Source: Omphiscola glabra (lineage: Eukaryota > Mollusca > Gastropoda > Lymnaeidae). Taken from it: a stretch of DNA of 64,000 nt. Under the pieces are notes generated by a model. That model saw only the letters and a list, made by a program, of their open reading frames with translations. It did no database searches and was not told the origin of the DNA. Shown here in pieces: positions 44,030-56,154 of this stretch; position 1 is the first letter of the stretch, and each line of letters starts with the position of its first letter. The stretch is from NCBI GenBank assembly GCA_964017045.1, contig OZ024794.1, positions 20,901,316 to 20,965,315 on the forward strand, read 5' to 3'. Both the position numbers and the translations under genes were made by a program.

Positions 44030-44192
44030 ACATAAACTTGGAGTCATGACTTCAAGATTTTATCAGAGCGCTAAACTTGGAGTCATGACTTCAAGATTTT
44101 ATCAGAGTGCTAAACTTGGAGTCACGACTTCAAGATTTTATCAGAGCGCTAAACTTGGAGTCATGACTTCAAGATTTTATCAGAGCGCTATT
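44030..44192 (+). repeat. 39-bp tandem repeat, 4 copies
   Basis: CTAAACTTGGAGTCATGACT plus TCAAGATTTTATCAGAGCG; almost identical copies. Confidence 0.94.
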
Positions 44193-44282
44193 TAAATGGT
44201 TCTAGAAAAATTGTATGGATTAATGATGTTCTTTCTGTTTATTATTTTATGAAAGAGACTAAAAGAAAACGCGTATTAGGGC

Positions 44283-44950
44283 ATCCATTGTGTCTGAACA
44301 GATTAGGACACTTTTTTAAATTTCTGAACATATTAGGACACTTTTTATTTCTGAACAGATTAGGACACTTTTTTTTATTTCTGAACAGATTAGGACACTT
44401 TTTATTTCTGAACAGATTAGGACACTTTTTTATTTCTGAACAGATTAAGGCACTTTTTATTTCTGAACAGATTAGGACACTTTTTTATTTCTGAACCGAT
44501 TAGGGCACTTTTTATTTCTGAACGGATTAGGACACTTTTTTTATTTCTGAACAGATTAGGACACTTTTTATTTTTGATCAGGTTAGGACACTTTTTATTT
44601 CTGAACAGATTAGAGCACAATTTGTCTCTGAACAGATCAGAGCACAATTTGTATCTAAATAGATTAGAGCACAATTTGTATCTGAACAGATTAGAGCACA
44701 ATTTGTCTCTGAACAGATTAGAGCACAATTTGTATCTGAACAGTTTGATACACAATTGTCTCTGAACAGATTAGAACACAATTTGTCTCTGAACAGATTA
44801 GAACACAATTTGTCTCTGAACAGATTAGAACACAATTTGTCTCTGAACAGATTAGAACACAATTTGTCTCTGAACAGATTAGAACACAATTTGTCTCTGA
44901 ACAGATTAGAACACACCTTGTCTCTGAACAGATTAGGACACACCTCGTCT
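44283..44950 (+). repeat. 27-bp minisatellite, ~25 copies in two sub-arrays
   Basis: The left half (44283-44610) has units TCTGAACAGATTAGGACACT with T-rich spacers. The right half (44610-44950) has TCTGAACAGATTAGAACACA with ATTTGTC spacers. The shared TCTGAACAGATTAG core shows that the array switched subtype partway. Confidence 0.94.
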
Positions 44951-45282
44951 GTAACACGGCAATCCTTTTGGGTGACTATTTTTTTTCGGGTCCTGCTCTT
45001 CTTCGGGTTCATAATGTCGAAACACGAAATTATTCATCGTGGAATTATTATTATTATATTTTTAACGGGCGCGATAACATTCCAATTTTTGTCTAGCCAA
45101 TGGTAGAATTACATTTCCCTCTAAAGGACAGACGGAACAATGACAAGGATATGGAGCTATACTGTTCGGGTTTCAGGTGGTTTTCATCTACTCAACTTGG
45201 ATACCACCTACCGTCGAGCTGCTCATAAGATTCTTTCAACGATAACCGTTACGCTTGTCGGAGATATTTTAGCTCTTCGTCT

Positions 45283-45675
45283 CCACCGACTTCACTGCGA
45301 ACTCGCACGAGACTACAGTCATCTTGAATACAGTAGGTTGAATCGCCTCAACCGACGTCACTGCGAACTCGCACGAGACTACAGCCATCTTGAATACAGT
45401 AGGTTGAATCGTCTTCAACGACGTCACTGCGAACTCGCACGAGACTACAGCCACCTTGAATATTGTGGGTTGAATCGACTCCAACGATGTCACTGCGAAC
45501 TCGCACGAGACTACAGCCATCTTGAATACAGTAGGTTGAATCGTCTTCAACGACGTCACTGCGAACTCGCACGAGACTACAGTCATCTTGAATACAGTAG
45601 GTTGAATCGCCTCCACCGACGTCACTGCGAACTCGAACGAGACTACAGCCATCTTGAATACAGTAGGTTGAAATC
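45283..45675 (+). repeat. 66-bp tandem repeat, 6 copies, open on both strands
   Basis: Units contain CACTGCGAACTCGCACGAGA, CTACAGCCATCTTGAATACA and GTAGGTTGAATCG. The period encodes 22 residues. A 221-codon + frame (45140-45805) and a 148-codon minus frame (45269-45715) both run through it. I recognise no domain, and simultaneous openness of both strands argues for a non-coding array. Confidence 0.92.
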
Positions 45676-45933
45676 GCGTGAAACTGAAACCGATCGTTTT
45701 ATTGTTTACAGGCAATTTTCAGTTCTTTACTTGCGCCTATATACGAGGATGATACGGGGTGCCGTGATTTTAAGTTTAAAAAAAAAAAGAGATAGAGAAA
45801 TTTGAATGACACAAAGACAAACCAAAAGTGAGATTTTCATGGTTCAAATTTGGAAAGATACATTAGAGAGAGTAGTGTACTATTTTTTTTTTAAAAATAT
45901 AATAAATGCCTTAGATTTTTTACTTTTTGTTAG

Positions 45934-46010
45934 GGATTGGCAACCTACGGCCCGCGGGCAAAATGCGGTCCGTTGAAATGTTTAATCCAGCCTACAAAAT
46001 ATTCCGGGTC
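45934..46010 (+). mobile_element. Possible hAT-derived fragment
   Basis: TAGGGATTGGCAACCTACGG followed by CCCGCGGGC resembles the end of widespread hAT-type elements (GGTTGGCAACCTACGGCCCG). No partner end was found. Confidence 0.35.
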
Positions 46011-48358
46011 TTGTATTAATATTGAACTATCTGCAATATTTATTATTCACTAGTTATCACATATCATCTGTTAGTCATCTTACCATAAATATTTTAATTG
46101 TTTTAATTTTTTTTTCCATTTCTTGTCTAAAACTCCTAGAAAATCATCATGTGTCACGCAAAACAATTTAATGACATACGAATATCTGCACACAAAAAAC
46201 GATTGCCCGCACGTGCGTTAATTTCATTGTCTTTTATATTTATTTATTTTTTGGGGGGTTGGGGGGTTGGGGGGTATTGTACAGTAGACTAACCTCTTGG
46301 GTATTTATCAATTATCGTGACTTTAAATTTCAACTGTTTCTTGTGAGCCAAGATGTTGTCAATACCACCCAGGTATATAATATACTATACTAGTATGAGA
46401 TTTAACCTTTTTGCGGTTAACTGAATTAATCTTCTGGGTATATCGCCCCATCAGTACCACGAGTTTGATTCAGTACATGTCTGGATCTTGTTCCTTACAC
46501 TAAACATCTCTTAACACGTGTTTGTGTCGAAGTGAAAGCCATAAAAGTCGCTGTGATCATCTGATCTAACATGCTTGATGAGCTCTTAGACATATTGACA
46601 TTAAGGCTCTATTAACTTTTTTAGAGTTTCTCAACTGGCCCTATCGAGGACGATCTGACGCCACCAAACTGGGGGTGATCCGAGAGCATCTTCGCCCCCC
46701 CCCCACACACACACATTTTATTCTCCATACTCTCTCTGCCAAACAACTATAATAATATCTCATAAATTATATGCCAGTTCCACGATGTCAATGACTTTTA
46801 CGGCTTGTCCGAATTAAAAGCGCCTGGGTCAGCTAGCCATGTAGGTCATTGTACTGAAGTGGAACCCTCATTCTGAAAGACAGAAAATGCTAATGGGGAA
46901 GTTTTGGTATGACAGTGCCAGAATGTCGCTCCGTGCACCACGTGACCTCGTCATTGGCGTCTCGGGGAGGAAACTGCGTGGAATACCGTGGGTGTGGTTT
47001 TTAGTTGTACATCGGGCGTTAAATTGTCGTACCGTGGCGCCCTGCTGCTAGTACTAGGATAGCGAAGTTAACATAATACAAATGATGGGTTCGAAAATTG
47101 CTATAAATGAAAATATGTTAACTTATTCTTGTTGGCATAGATGGGTATCTAAGAAGATAACAGTAATTCTTGAATTGATAGTTGTTTAACTTAGTGCATT
47201 GCATCAAACAAAGTTTGGTTTCTGACTAAATCATGCCCAGAGCATGACGCTGGCATTACGAGGATGGCAGTATGAGGCTGGCATTACGAGGCTGGCAGTT
47301 TGAGGCTGGCAGAGATGCCAGGTCCAAAGATTTTTTTCAATTGTTTTTCTCCATTTATTTAATTTTTATTTTTGTTTTAACATAAGTAAAATAAAATTGC
47401 AAAAAAATAGTATTGTGTAAAATTAATATACCCAAAGTACAAAGAACAATCTTCAAATTTTCATTTCTTTAAGGCTGTACAAAAAAAAAAAAGAAAAATT
47501 TATAATAAAAAAAAAAATTATCGAAATTAACCTTTTTTTAAAAAAAAACCCTTTTTGACGTAACTAAAAAACACCAAAAGATTATCTTTAAATTGTTTTG
47601 GTGAAAAAAAAAAGGAGGGGGGGGGGGCGCTAGTCATTTCCCCAACCGTTAGAAGGCAGCAGAAATGTTAGTATTCAAGGGGAAACCGACAACCCTCGAC
47701 AGGAAATGGGTGCCGGCGAGACTGACCAGCTCTGATGGTCTGTCAGATAAGTACATGTTGGTCAGTGATGGCCCTGGGAGAGTTGCCGGCGCTGAAACAT
47801 TTTGATGCTGGGCCGCTGAATTCGCTTGTGCGCAATGTGTTTACGTCAACCATCGTCGCCGCCCTCGACAATCAAGACGCATTAGGCCTGAAATGTGTTG
47901 GTTTATTTGTAGAGGAGATGTGTCTAGGGGGGACCGTCTACCAGTGTTGTTGTTGCAGTGGATATTTGTCTTGGTGCAGCTACCAGTGTTGTTGGAATAA
48001 TGTCAGGTCTGGACATGATACAGAAAGCCCAGAACAGGATCATGTTTAAATAAGATGCAGGTGGTGTAATGCATTATAGATTTCTCCAAGAACGACTGAT
48101 GAAAAGGTAGACATGGAAGATCCGCTAGACGGTATACTTTGATGAGAAGTGAAGAATGGAAAGAAAGTAACATAAAAATAAATATGAATCTTCACAGAAG
48201 CCAGTCAGGGACACCATTAGTTTAAGTTCTTCAGAGAGTCCACGGTACGTCATCAGACATGCATCCCGTCCACTGCTTTCTTCATCAATCGGAAATAAAA
48301 ATTTGGTAGAAGGAAATGAGCGAAACAAAGTATGAGAAAACCAAAAAAAAAAAAAGGG
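46011..48358. other. Intergenic, no gene supported
   Basis: Holds G-rich (46252-46274), C-rich (46697-46706) and A-rich (47480-47615) tracts. A ~20-bp degenerate GAGGCTGGCATTAC repeat lies at 47245-47310. A 104-codon frame at 47735-48049 has no domain I recognise and no splice or repeat support. Confidence 0.5.
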
Positions 48359-48470
48359 GACCCAACAAAACAACGAACGTGTCGGCAGGAGGCCTTCTTC
48401 GGCGAACAAACAACAGTAAAAACAAAATATAATAAAAATAACACTTTGCTGCAATGTTGTATTTGAGATG
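48359..48470 (-). mobile_element. Penelope-like element terminus, second copy
   Basis: The minus strand reads CCGAAGAAGGCCTCCTGCCG then ACACGTTCGTTGTTTTGTTG, matching 31855-31975 over about 110 bases including the AT-rich part upstream. The hammerhead-like CTGATGA box is degraded to CCGAAGA. Confidence 0.5.
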
Positions 48471-48508
48471 ACAGCAAGATGAATTCAGGATTTTCAGGCT
48501 ATCCCATA

Positions 48509-48658
48509 CAGTGGTACCTCGACATACGAGTGCCCTGGCATACGAGATTTTTTAGATACGAGCCGACGAGCGAGCGATATTTTGCTCTGAAATACGAGCA
48601 AATTGACATACGAGTAAGGTTACGGAACGAATTAAATTCGTATCTCGAGGCGCCACTG
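48509..48658. mobile_element. Mariner-like MITE with TA target
   Basis: 150 bases with imperfect inverted ends (CAGTGGTACCTCGACATACG and, reversed, CAGTGGCGCCTCGAGATACG), flanked by TA at 48507-48508 and 48659-48660. Several internal ATACGAG motifs occur. No coding capacity. Confidence 0.8.
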
Positions 48659-48660
48659 TA

Positions 48661-49960
48661 CTATGGTTCTCTCATTTTCTTTGACCTAACCTGATTGCAG
48701 TCTCTCCCCCCAATTATTACCATAATATTTGGTACATTTGTTTCTGAGCTAATAATTTCATATCATGTCTTTTCAGTTCGCATTCCGTTCATTAAGTTTC
48801 TTAAGTGTCTTAGGATGAGGCATGCAATGAATTATTATTATTTTTTTAAATTACTTTTTTTAAATTCTGAAGATTGGGATTAAAGTAAATCAGTAATTAG
48901 TGAGGAAAATGGTGCCGAGTTTACTGAGAATAGGATATCACTGTTCATTGTGCGGGTGGGAGGAAAGATGTTTGGTCGTGGTCGGTGTTGGGAATGCTTC
49001 ATCAATATATGGGTGTAAATGTGACCTGACTATTCAGACTTGAAAGACGGAGGTCACTATTTTGCTGTAAAGGCTGACCATTGAAATATTCCAAATTTAG
49101 GAAGCAGATTTTCGTATTAGACACAACAAAACATAATATTTTTCCGGTTTGCTTTTGTGTCTATGGGGAAACCCTAATAAAAAGTTCAAGGCCTTTAGAT
49201 GGTGCCGTAGTGTTAGCTGAGCTGAGCAACTAAAGAAGAAGAAATAAGTATGTGTGTTACTTATCCTCTAGGGGTGAAATGGATAGAATGAAACATGAGT
49301 ATCTGATGGGTAGTGATTGAAACAAGCTTGAGTATCAGATGGATTGTAGTATCCATGCTTTTAAGATAGTTTAGGAAATAACTACACACAAACAAAAACA
49401 TATGACTTGAAAATTTAGAAAGAATTTATTAAGATAAGACACCAGTTAACTCCCGTGCTAGCAACCAACGGTCCCCTAATCTTAAGTGGCAAAAGTATGC
49501 TACCCATCAGCAGACAAAGTACACAATTGCCAGGATAAGGATAAGGAGATCCTAGGAGATAGTTAAGAGTACGCAACACTTAATGTAACGGCCTGTCGAC
49601 AGACGCCTTATCAATCCTACAATAACGGGGAATATCTCTACTATAAACAAGAGAGGGAGAGAAATAGAAAGATGGATAGAGAGAGAGGGGGGAAGAGATA
49701 GAGAGACAGAAAAAGATTGGGAAAAGAGAGAGAGGGGGAGAGAGAGAAAGAGAAAGAGAGAAAAAGAGGGAAATCGTAAACTTAATAATTTAGGAACTGA
49801 ATTGACTAATTATCATTTGCGAGAAAAAAATGACTAATAATATAGGAACTGAATTGGGAAATGATCTTGGCTACTGAGCCGGACATATTTAAACAAATGT
49901 CAGTTTTCTTTTCTCCACTGATTCACATTTTGGCATCCGTCAGTCTAAGAAAGATACTGG
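48661..49960. other. Intergenic, with a purine tract
   Basis: No gene supported. A (GA)n-rich purine tract lies at 49645-49775. Confidence 0.5.
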
Positions 49961-49961
49961 T

Positions 49962-50485
49962 GTATATATATCTATAAGATGGTGTATGTACGTCTAAGAG
50001 AGATGATGGTGTAGATATGACTGGATGAATGTGTAGATGTAACTGGAAGATGGTGTATATACGTCTAAGAGAGATGATGGTGTAGATATGACTGGATTAA
50101 TGTGTAGATATAACTGGAAGATGGTGTAGATATAACTGGAAGATGGTGTAGATGTAACTGGAAGATGGTGTATATACGTCTAAAAGAGATGATGGTGTAG
50201 ATATGACTGGATGAATGTGTAGATATAACTGGAAGATGGTGTATATATAACTGGAAGATGGTGTAGATATAACTGGAAGATGGTGTAGATATAACTGGAA
50301 GATGGTGTAGATACGTCTCAGAGAAATGATGGTGTAGATATAACTGGGTTATGGTGTATATACGTCTAAGAGAGATGATGGAGTAGATATCACTGGATTA
50401 TGGTGTATATACGTCTAAGAGAGATGATGGAGTAGATATGACTGGATGATGGTGTATATACTTCTAAGAGAGATGATGGTGTATT
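49962..50485 (+). repeat. ~22-bp compound minisatellite
   Basis: Two unit types are interleaved: ATAACTGGAAGATGGTGTAG, and ACGTCTAAGAGAGATGATGG followed by TGTAGATATGACTGGAT. Combinations of the two are themselves duplicated, giving irregular higher-order blocks. Confidence 0.88.
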
Positions 50486-51749
50486 GTGCATCCACAAGGC
50501 GAGGTGTTTTCCCGACCGGCAGATTTCCCTTGACGCTCCCCCAGCCCCCCCCCCCCCCCCAAAAAAATAATAAAAGAAAGTAAAAACAGCAACAACGACA
50601 ACAAATAAACTCTCCATGCGATTGGTGACGTGACGTAAGAGAACATAAAATGGACCATACAACTTGTCACCAGTGGTGGCGCTGCAAGGGTTGCCGTACA
50701 TTTTTTTAAGTACGTTGTCATGCCGCCTACTGGTCTGCATCTCCTGATTTTTCCGTTGGGGATATTCACGTAGCCTTTAACCAGCGGTTGGTGCTCAGAC
50801 GAATGTCTGGGTATTGCCAGTGTTTGAACTCCATCCTTTGTGTGTCGTGTTCTGATGTCGACACACTTGACCACTTCAAATCAACCCAATGCTTAAAAAA
50901 ATATGTTTCAACCTTAAAATAAATGTTACAGTCAGAAGTGTCCCATTTGAAACAAATATATATATATATGTCTGGAATCGGGGGCTGCTCGACTTCTGGC
51001 AACATCGGTAAGACACCGATCCGTAGCCATGATGTTGAGGAACAGTTTTTGAGAAACCAAGGGGCATCACTCACCATCAACGTTATGACATCACGTTCCT
51101 CCGACACGAGTTGTCCCACCGCATTCATTTAAAAGCGGCTCTGGTTGCTATTTCGCGGTATTAACGTCAAGAAATTTGACGGGCTCGCTTCTTTTTTATT
51201 AAGGGGGCGTTGTAAACTCCGTATTTTTGGGGGGGTGCTTTTTTACAGCGCCCCCAGATGGTTGCAACCGTCTACAAGTGGTGTAACGATACCGCGGCTA
51301 AAACAAGCGATAACATGCCAACATGGAGACATGAGTTTTCTCCTAACCTTCATTGAAAAAAACCGTCATTGCTTAAATGTTTCGGGATGTTCCTACTTGA
51401 ATTCCTGCGTTTCTTCAAAGGTGGTCCTTTCAAACAAGTTTTCTTGAACTTTTTCTTTTAAAGATATGTTGACATATATGTGATTTTTCTAAGTACTGCA
51501 AAGCGGTGTAGCTTACTAAGTAATTTGACATCATTACCATTCTCCGCGGGTTAAATGGCGTCATTGGCGTACAAAAGATATATCGACAAAAAATAACTGG
51601 ATCGTCGCGAGAGAAGAAAAAAAAAGGCTTGCCACTGAACCAAAAGAAAATATACGCGAACAGACCAAAAAAATATCCCTGGTGCAGGGTCGTTTATAAC
51701 CCCCCCCCCCCCTCTTTTTGGGTGGTAGAAGCCAACCCTCATTCCCCAA
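50486..51749. other. Intergenic, no gene supported
   Basis: Contains a C run at 50546-50560 and another at 51700-51712. Frames at 50464-51128 (minus) and 51145-51447 (plus) show no motif I recognise. Confidence 0.5.
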
Positions 51750-52414
51750 TGAACCCTTGGACTTTGAACCCTTGGACTTTTTAACTTGTGTTCTGTTTGT
51801 CACACCAATGAACCCATGGACTTTTGAACTTGTGTTCTGTTTGTCACACATGAACCCATGGACTTTTTAACTTGTGTCCTGTTTGTCACACCAATGAACC
51901 CTTGGACTTTTGAACTTGTGTTCTGTTTGTCACACATGAACCCTTGGACTTTTTAACTTGTGTCCTGTTTGTCACACCAATGAACCCTTGGAATTTTTAA
52001 CTTGTGTCCTGTTTGTCACACCAATGAACCCATGGACTTTTTAACTTGTGTCCTGTTTGTCACACCAATGAACCCATGGACTTTTTAACTTGTGTCCTGT
52101 TTGTCACACCAATGAACCCATGGACTTTTTAACTTGTGTCCTGTTTGTCACACCAATGAACCCTTGGACTTTTTAACTTGTGTTCTGTTTGTCACACATG
52201 ACCCCTTGGACTTTTTAACTTGTGTTCTGTTTGTCACACATGACCCCTTGGACTTTTTAACTTGTGTTCTGTTTGTCACACCAATGAACCCATGGACTTT
52301 TTAACTTGTGTCCTGTTTGTCACACCAATGAACCCTTGGACTTTTTAACTTGTGTTCTGTTTGTCACACATGACCCCTTGGACTTTTTAACTTGTGTTCT
52401 GTTTGTCACACCAG
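51750..52414 (+). repeat. 44-bp minisatellite, ~15 copies
   Basis: Units contain TTTTTAACTTGTGTCCTGTT and TGTCACACCAATGAACCC[A/T]TGGAC. Variants: GTGTTCTG, and a shorter CACACATGA[A/C]CCC form. The short form clusters in pairs. Confidence 0.94.
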
Positions 52415-53030
52415 TCATGGTATTGATGTTTCACTCGGGGAGTTCACTACCGGGTATGAATATTAGTCATTAAAAAAAAATGTACAGTTAAAAAATTGTT
52501 AGACCATTGTTGAATTTACAACAATGATATTCATAATAAACTATTTCAAGGTATCAAACATAATTAGCTGGTCTGTAAATTTTATTTTGATTTTTAGTAT
52601 TGAACGTCAAAGAAAAATCGAGCGTCATGGTTTTGGGGGCTTGGGTTCCGTCCGGTCAAAGCACATGTCGTACCAAACTAGAGGACTAGAGCTTAATTTC
52701 TTCCTCAGTCTGAGAATCATTTTGTACTTTTATTTCTCCTTGCAAAATCCCCCCCCCCACACACACACACACACAATTAGAAAAGAAAGGAGCCAATAAA
52801 ATAAATATGATATAAATATTAAAAGTAATTGTGTTGTTTTCTTTCACATATTAATTTTGTTACATGACAAAAAATGGAAAAAAAAAAAAAAAAAAAGACG
52901 GATCCGGAAGAGGGGTGAGGGTTCCTCTCAAAATAGATTGAAAGAAACTGCTGTATTATTGAGGCAGTGTTGAACACTGAAATAGGGTAAATGAGTTAGC
53001 TTTTTTTTCCCCTCTCTCTCTCTCTTGTTT
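52415..53030. other. Intergenic, AT-rich, no gene seen
   Basis: Contains a (CA)n run at 52758-52775 and an A run at 52877-52897. Nothing else is supported. Confidence 0.5.
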
Positions 53031-53032
53031 TT

Positions 53033-53442
53033 GTGGACAGCCCTAATGTCTGTAGCGTTTTGCCTTTGTGGACAATCCTATAATGTCTGTAGCCGACTTG
53101 TCTTTGTGGACAATCCTATAATGTCTGTAGCCGACTTGTCTTTGTAGACAATCCTATAATGTCTGTAGCCGACTTGTCTTTGTGGACAGCCCTAATGTCT
53201 GTAGCCGACTTGTCTTTGTGGACAGCCCTAATGTCTGTAGCCGATTTGTCTTTGTGGACAGCCCTCATGTCTCTAGCCGACTTATCTTTGTGGACAATCC
53301 TATACTGTCTGTAGCCGACTTGTAGTTGTGGACAGCCCTAATGTCTGTAACCGACTTGTCTTTGTGGACAGCCCTAATGTCTGTAGCCGACTTGTCTTTG
53401 TGGACAAACCTAATGTCTGTAGCCGACTTGCCTTTGGTTTGC
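53033..53442 (+). repeat. 36/38-bp minisatellite, ~11 copies
   Basis: Units contain TTGTCTTTGTGGACAGCCCT and AATGTCTGTAGCCGAC. A 38-bp form has GGACAATCCTATAATG instead, and the two forms occur in blocks. Confidence 0.94.
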
Positions 53443-54413
53443 TGTTTTGGCATTGTCATTTGTTTAAAAGATGGTGGATCCTTTGTTTCCCTTACGGCTT
53501 GGTTCACGCCAACGATATCCAAAAACAATTTGGATTACACAGCATGATGAGCAATCAACAGTAAAGCTCAGTTCATGCAGGAAAAGGAGTCGGTACAGTT
53601 TTCATGAAGATTTAAGATCCATGCTGTTTAAACTCTTGCCTAGATGAACTTCAGGGTTATTGCTGAAAGCACAACAGAGTTATACTTTGAACATAGTAAC
53701 TTTAGGTATACAATTTATTTAAAGGCGTATTTGACAAAGCACACGATGAGCTTTTCATTTGTTATGTTACGAAAGTTAAGTGTACGATTTCGGCGCCAAT
53801 TTTAGATCACCAATGACATAACATTTAAATGAAGAATGTTCAATCTAATTCAGAAAGAGTTCTTTATTAGACGCAGGCTTTTAATGTGAAAATAAGACAC
53901 CAAGTGATAACAAAGATGATCATAGTGAGTATCTGGTAGGAATAGCTGGTTGGAATAGCTGGTTGGAATAGCACGTTGGAATAGCTGGTTGTTTTAGTTC
54001 AGAAATAGGTGAATTTAGTATCACAGAATAGATGAATACATAAATCATAGACCTACGTGTATATATTACAGATTTTCCAATGGTTTTCTCCGTGAACTAG
54101 AGCGGGTTGGGGGGGGGGGGTGGTGTGTGTGTCTGTGACCCTTTTGTATTAGCGTGACAAAGCAAGACGTCATTCAGCGTATACTTATAACTTAAAAGTC
54201 TTAACATTTGGGGCGCATGTTTTAATTATTTATAATTAGTCACTAGCAATCGTACAAGAACGACACAAGCAGAATTTTAAACAGGGGAAGTTATTTTTTG
54301 TTTGAAAGAAATAGTTTCGTTTTTTTCATTTACGCGTTGATAATTCTAATTTACAGATGGTCGATAGAAAATTCTTTTTAAAAAAATAGTGTAAATAAAA
54401 GAATACAATCCTC
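53443..54413. other. Intergenic, with a 13-bp tandem repeat at 53935-53992
   Basis: Four GGTTGGAATAGCT units at 53935-53992. A G run lies at 54110-54120. No gene seen. Confidence 0.55.
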
Positions 54414-55272
54414 CCCACCTCACTCCCCTACCCCACCTCATTCCCCTACCCCCTCACTCCCCTCCCCACCTCACTCTCCTCCCTACCTCACTCCCCCTTT
54501 CCACCTCACTCCCCCAACCCCACTCCCCTAACCCACCTCACTCCCCTCCCTACCTCACTCCCCCTTTCCACCTCACCCCCCCTTTCCACCTCACTCCCCC
54601 TTTCCACCTCACTCCCCTACCCCACCTCACTCCCCTACCCCACCTCACTCCCCTCCCTACCTCACTCCCCTCCCTACCTCACTCCCCCTTTCCACCTCAC
54701 TCCCCAACCCCACTCCCCCTCCCCACCTCACTCCCCTACCCCACCTCACTCCCCTTCCTACCTCACTCCCCCTTTCCACTCACTCCCCCAACCCCACTTC
54801 CCCTACCCACCTCACTCCCCTACCCCACCTCACTCCCCTCCCTACCTCACTCCCCCTTTCCACCTCACTCCCCAACCCCACTCCCCCTCCCCACCTCACT
54901 CCCCTACCCCACCTCACTCCCCTCCCTACCTCACTCCACCTTTCCACCTCACTCCCCCAACCCCACTCCCCCTACCCACCTCACTCCCCTACCCCACCTC
55001 ACTCCCCTCCCTACCTCACTCCCCCTTTCCACCTCACTCCCCCAACCCCACTCCCTCTACCCACCTCACTCCCCTACCCCACCTCATTCCCCTACTCCAC
55101 CTCACTCCCCTCCCTACCTCACTCCCCTTTCCACCTCACTCCTCAACCCCACTCCCCCTCCCCACCTCACCCCCTCCCCACATCACTCCCCCTCCCCACA
55201 TCACTCCCCCTCCCTACCTCACTCCCCCTCCCCACCTCACTCCCCCTCCTCACCTCACTCCCCCTCCTCACT
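54414..55272 (+). repeat. ~860-bp polypyrimidine minisatellite
   Basis: Almost purely C/T/A, built from CACCTCACTCCCCTACCC-type units of ~16-20 bases. These are organised into larger blocks that alternate TCCCTACC, CCTTTCCA and CAACCC forms, with a super-period of roughly 160 bases. Strong strand asymmetry makes H-DNA (triplex) formation plausible. Confidence 0.92.
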
Positions 55273-55870
55273 TTCATGTGCAAATCTAAAAAAAAAACTC
55301 CTGATGCCCGGGCAGCTCTATGAGCCAAGCTGTTGAAGACGGTGAGTCGCTAATTAAAAGATTTAAATTGGGCACTTTGAGGTTGAAGTGCCCCCTGGTA
55401 ACCGACGAGAAATTGGTGTGTTTCCCCACACTGTGGGGGCCGGAGGTAAAATAACAATAAAAGGGTGAGTCTGCTCTATGGGGAAGTCGGGTGGAGTTGT
55501 TTCATTACAGCCTCAAGAATGGTGTCAAGCATCGACTGGTCTGTGCGTCTGTGTATGAGTGTCAGTGTGTGTGTGTGATGATCCTCTTCCCGTGGGAGGC
55601 AGGGCTGTCAGTGTTTGCATAACAATCGGCGGCGGGCGGGTGCCGGGCGGGGGGAGGTAGTCCATCATTATAATATGGTCCACCTTTCTGTGGAAAAAGT
55701 CCAAGGAAAGCTAAAACCACTACTCCTGGTGATACAATTTAATTTCTAAACTGTTGTATTCATTGCGAAAAAACCTGAGGATACAAATACAATCTTATGC
55801 AAGATTAATAGAGCATATGAACTATGAAAATATGACTTATGACATATGACTTATGACTTTAACCAGCGAC
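55273..55870. other. Intergenic, mixed composition
   Basis: Includes a stretch near 55300-55460 with GGGCAGCTCTATGAGCCAAG that may belong to a dispersed repeat, and a (GT)n run at 55570-55578. No gene supported. Confidence 0.45.
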
Positions 55871-55872
55871 AA

Positions 55873-56154
55873 GTTTACGTGTGTGTGTGTATGTATGTAT
55901 GTTGGTGTGTGGGTGGGTGTGTGTGTGGGTGGATGGGTGGGCGTTCGGGCAGGTAGGCAGGCAGTTAGACAGGTGGGCAGGTAGGTAGGTAGGTAGGTAG
56001 GTAGGTAGGTAGGTAGGTAGGTACGTAGCTACGGAGGTACGTAGGTACGTAGGTATGTAGATAGGTAGTAGGAAGGTAGGTAGGTATGGATGTAAGTAGG
56101 TATGTGTAGGTATTCAGATAAGTACGTAGGTATGTAGGTAGGTAGGTATGTCCC
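55873..56154 (+). repeat. (GTGT)n and (GTAG)n microsatellite block
   Basis: Starts as (GT)n, becomes GGTAGGTAGG tetranucleotides from about 55976, and ends GTATG. It abuts the inverted satellite-cored element, where the two other copies carry (CATA)n, so it is probably the expanded terminal microsatellite of that element. Confidence 0.85.

Noticed and set aside
47735..48049. 104-codon + strand frame
   Set aside because: Cys-rich end is driven by repeated TGTTGT; no family recognised and no support for expression.
50464..51128. Overlapping minus-strand frames of 116-136 codons
   Set aside because: No motif recognised; they contain homopolymer-encoded stretches and overlap each other in different frames.
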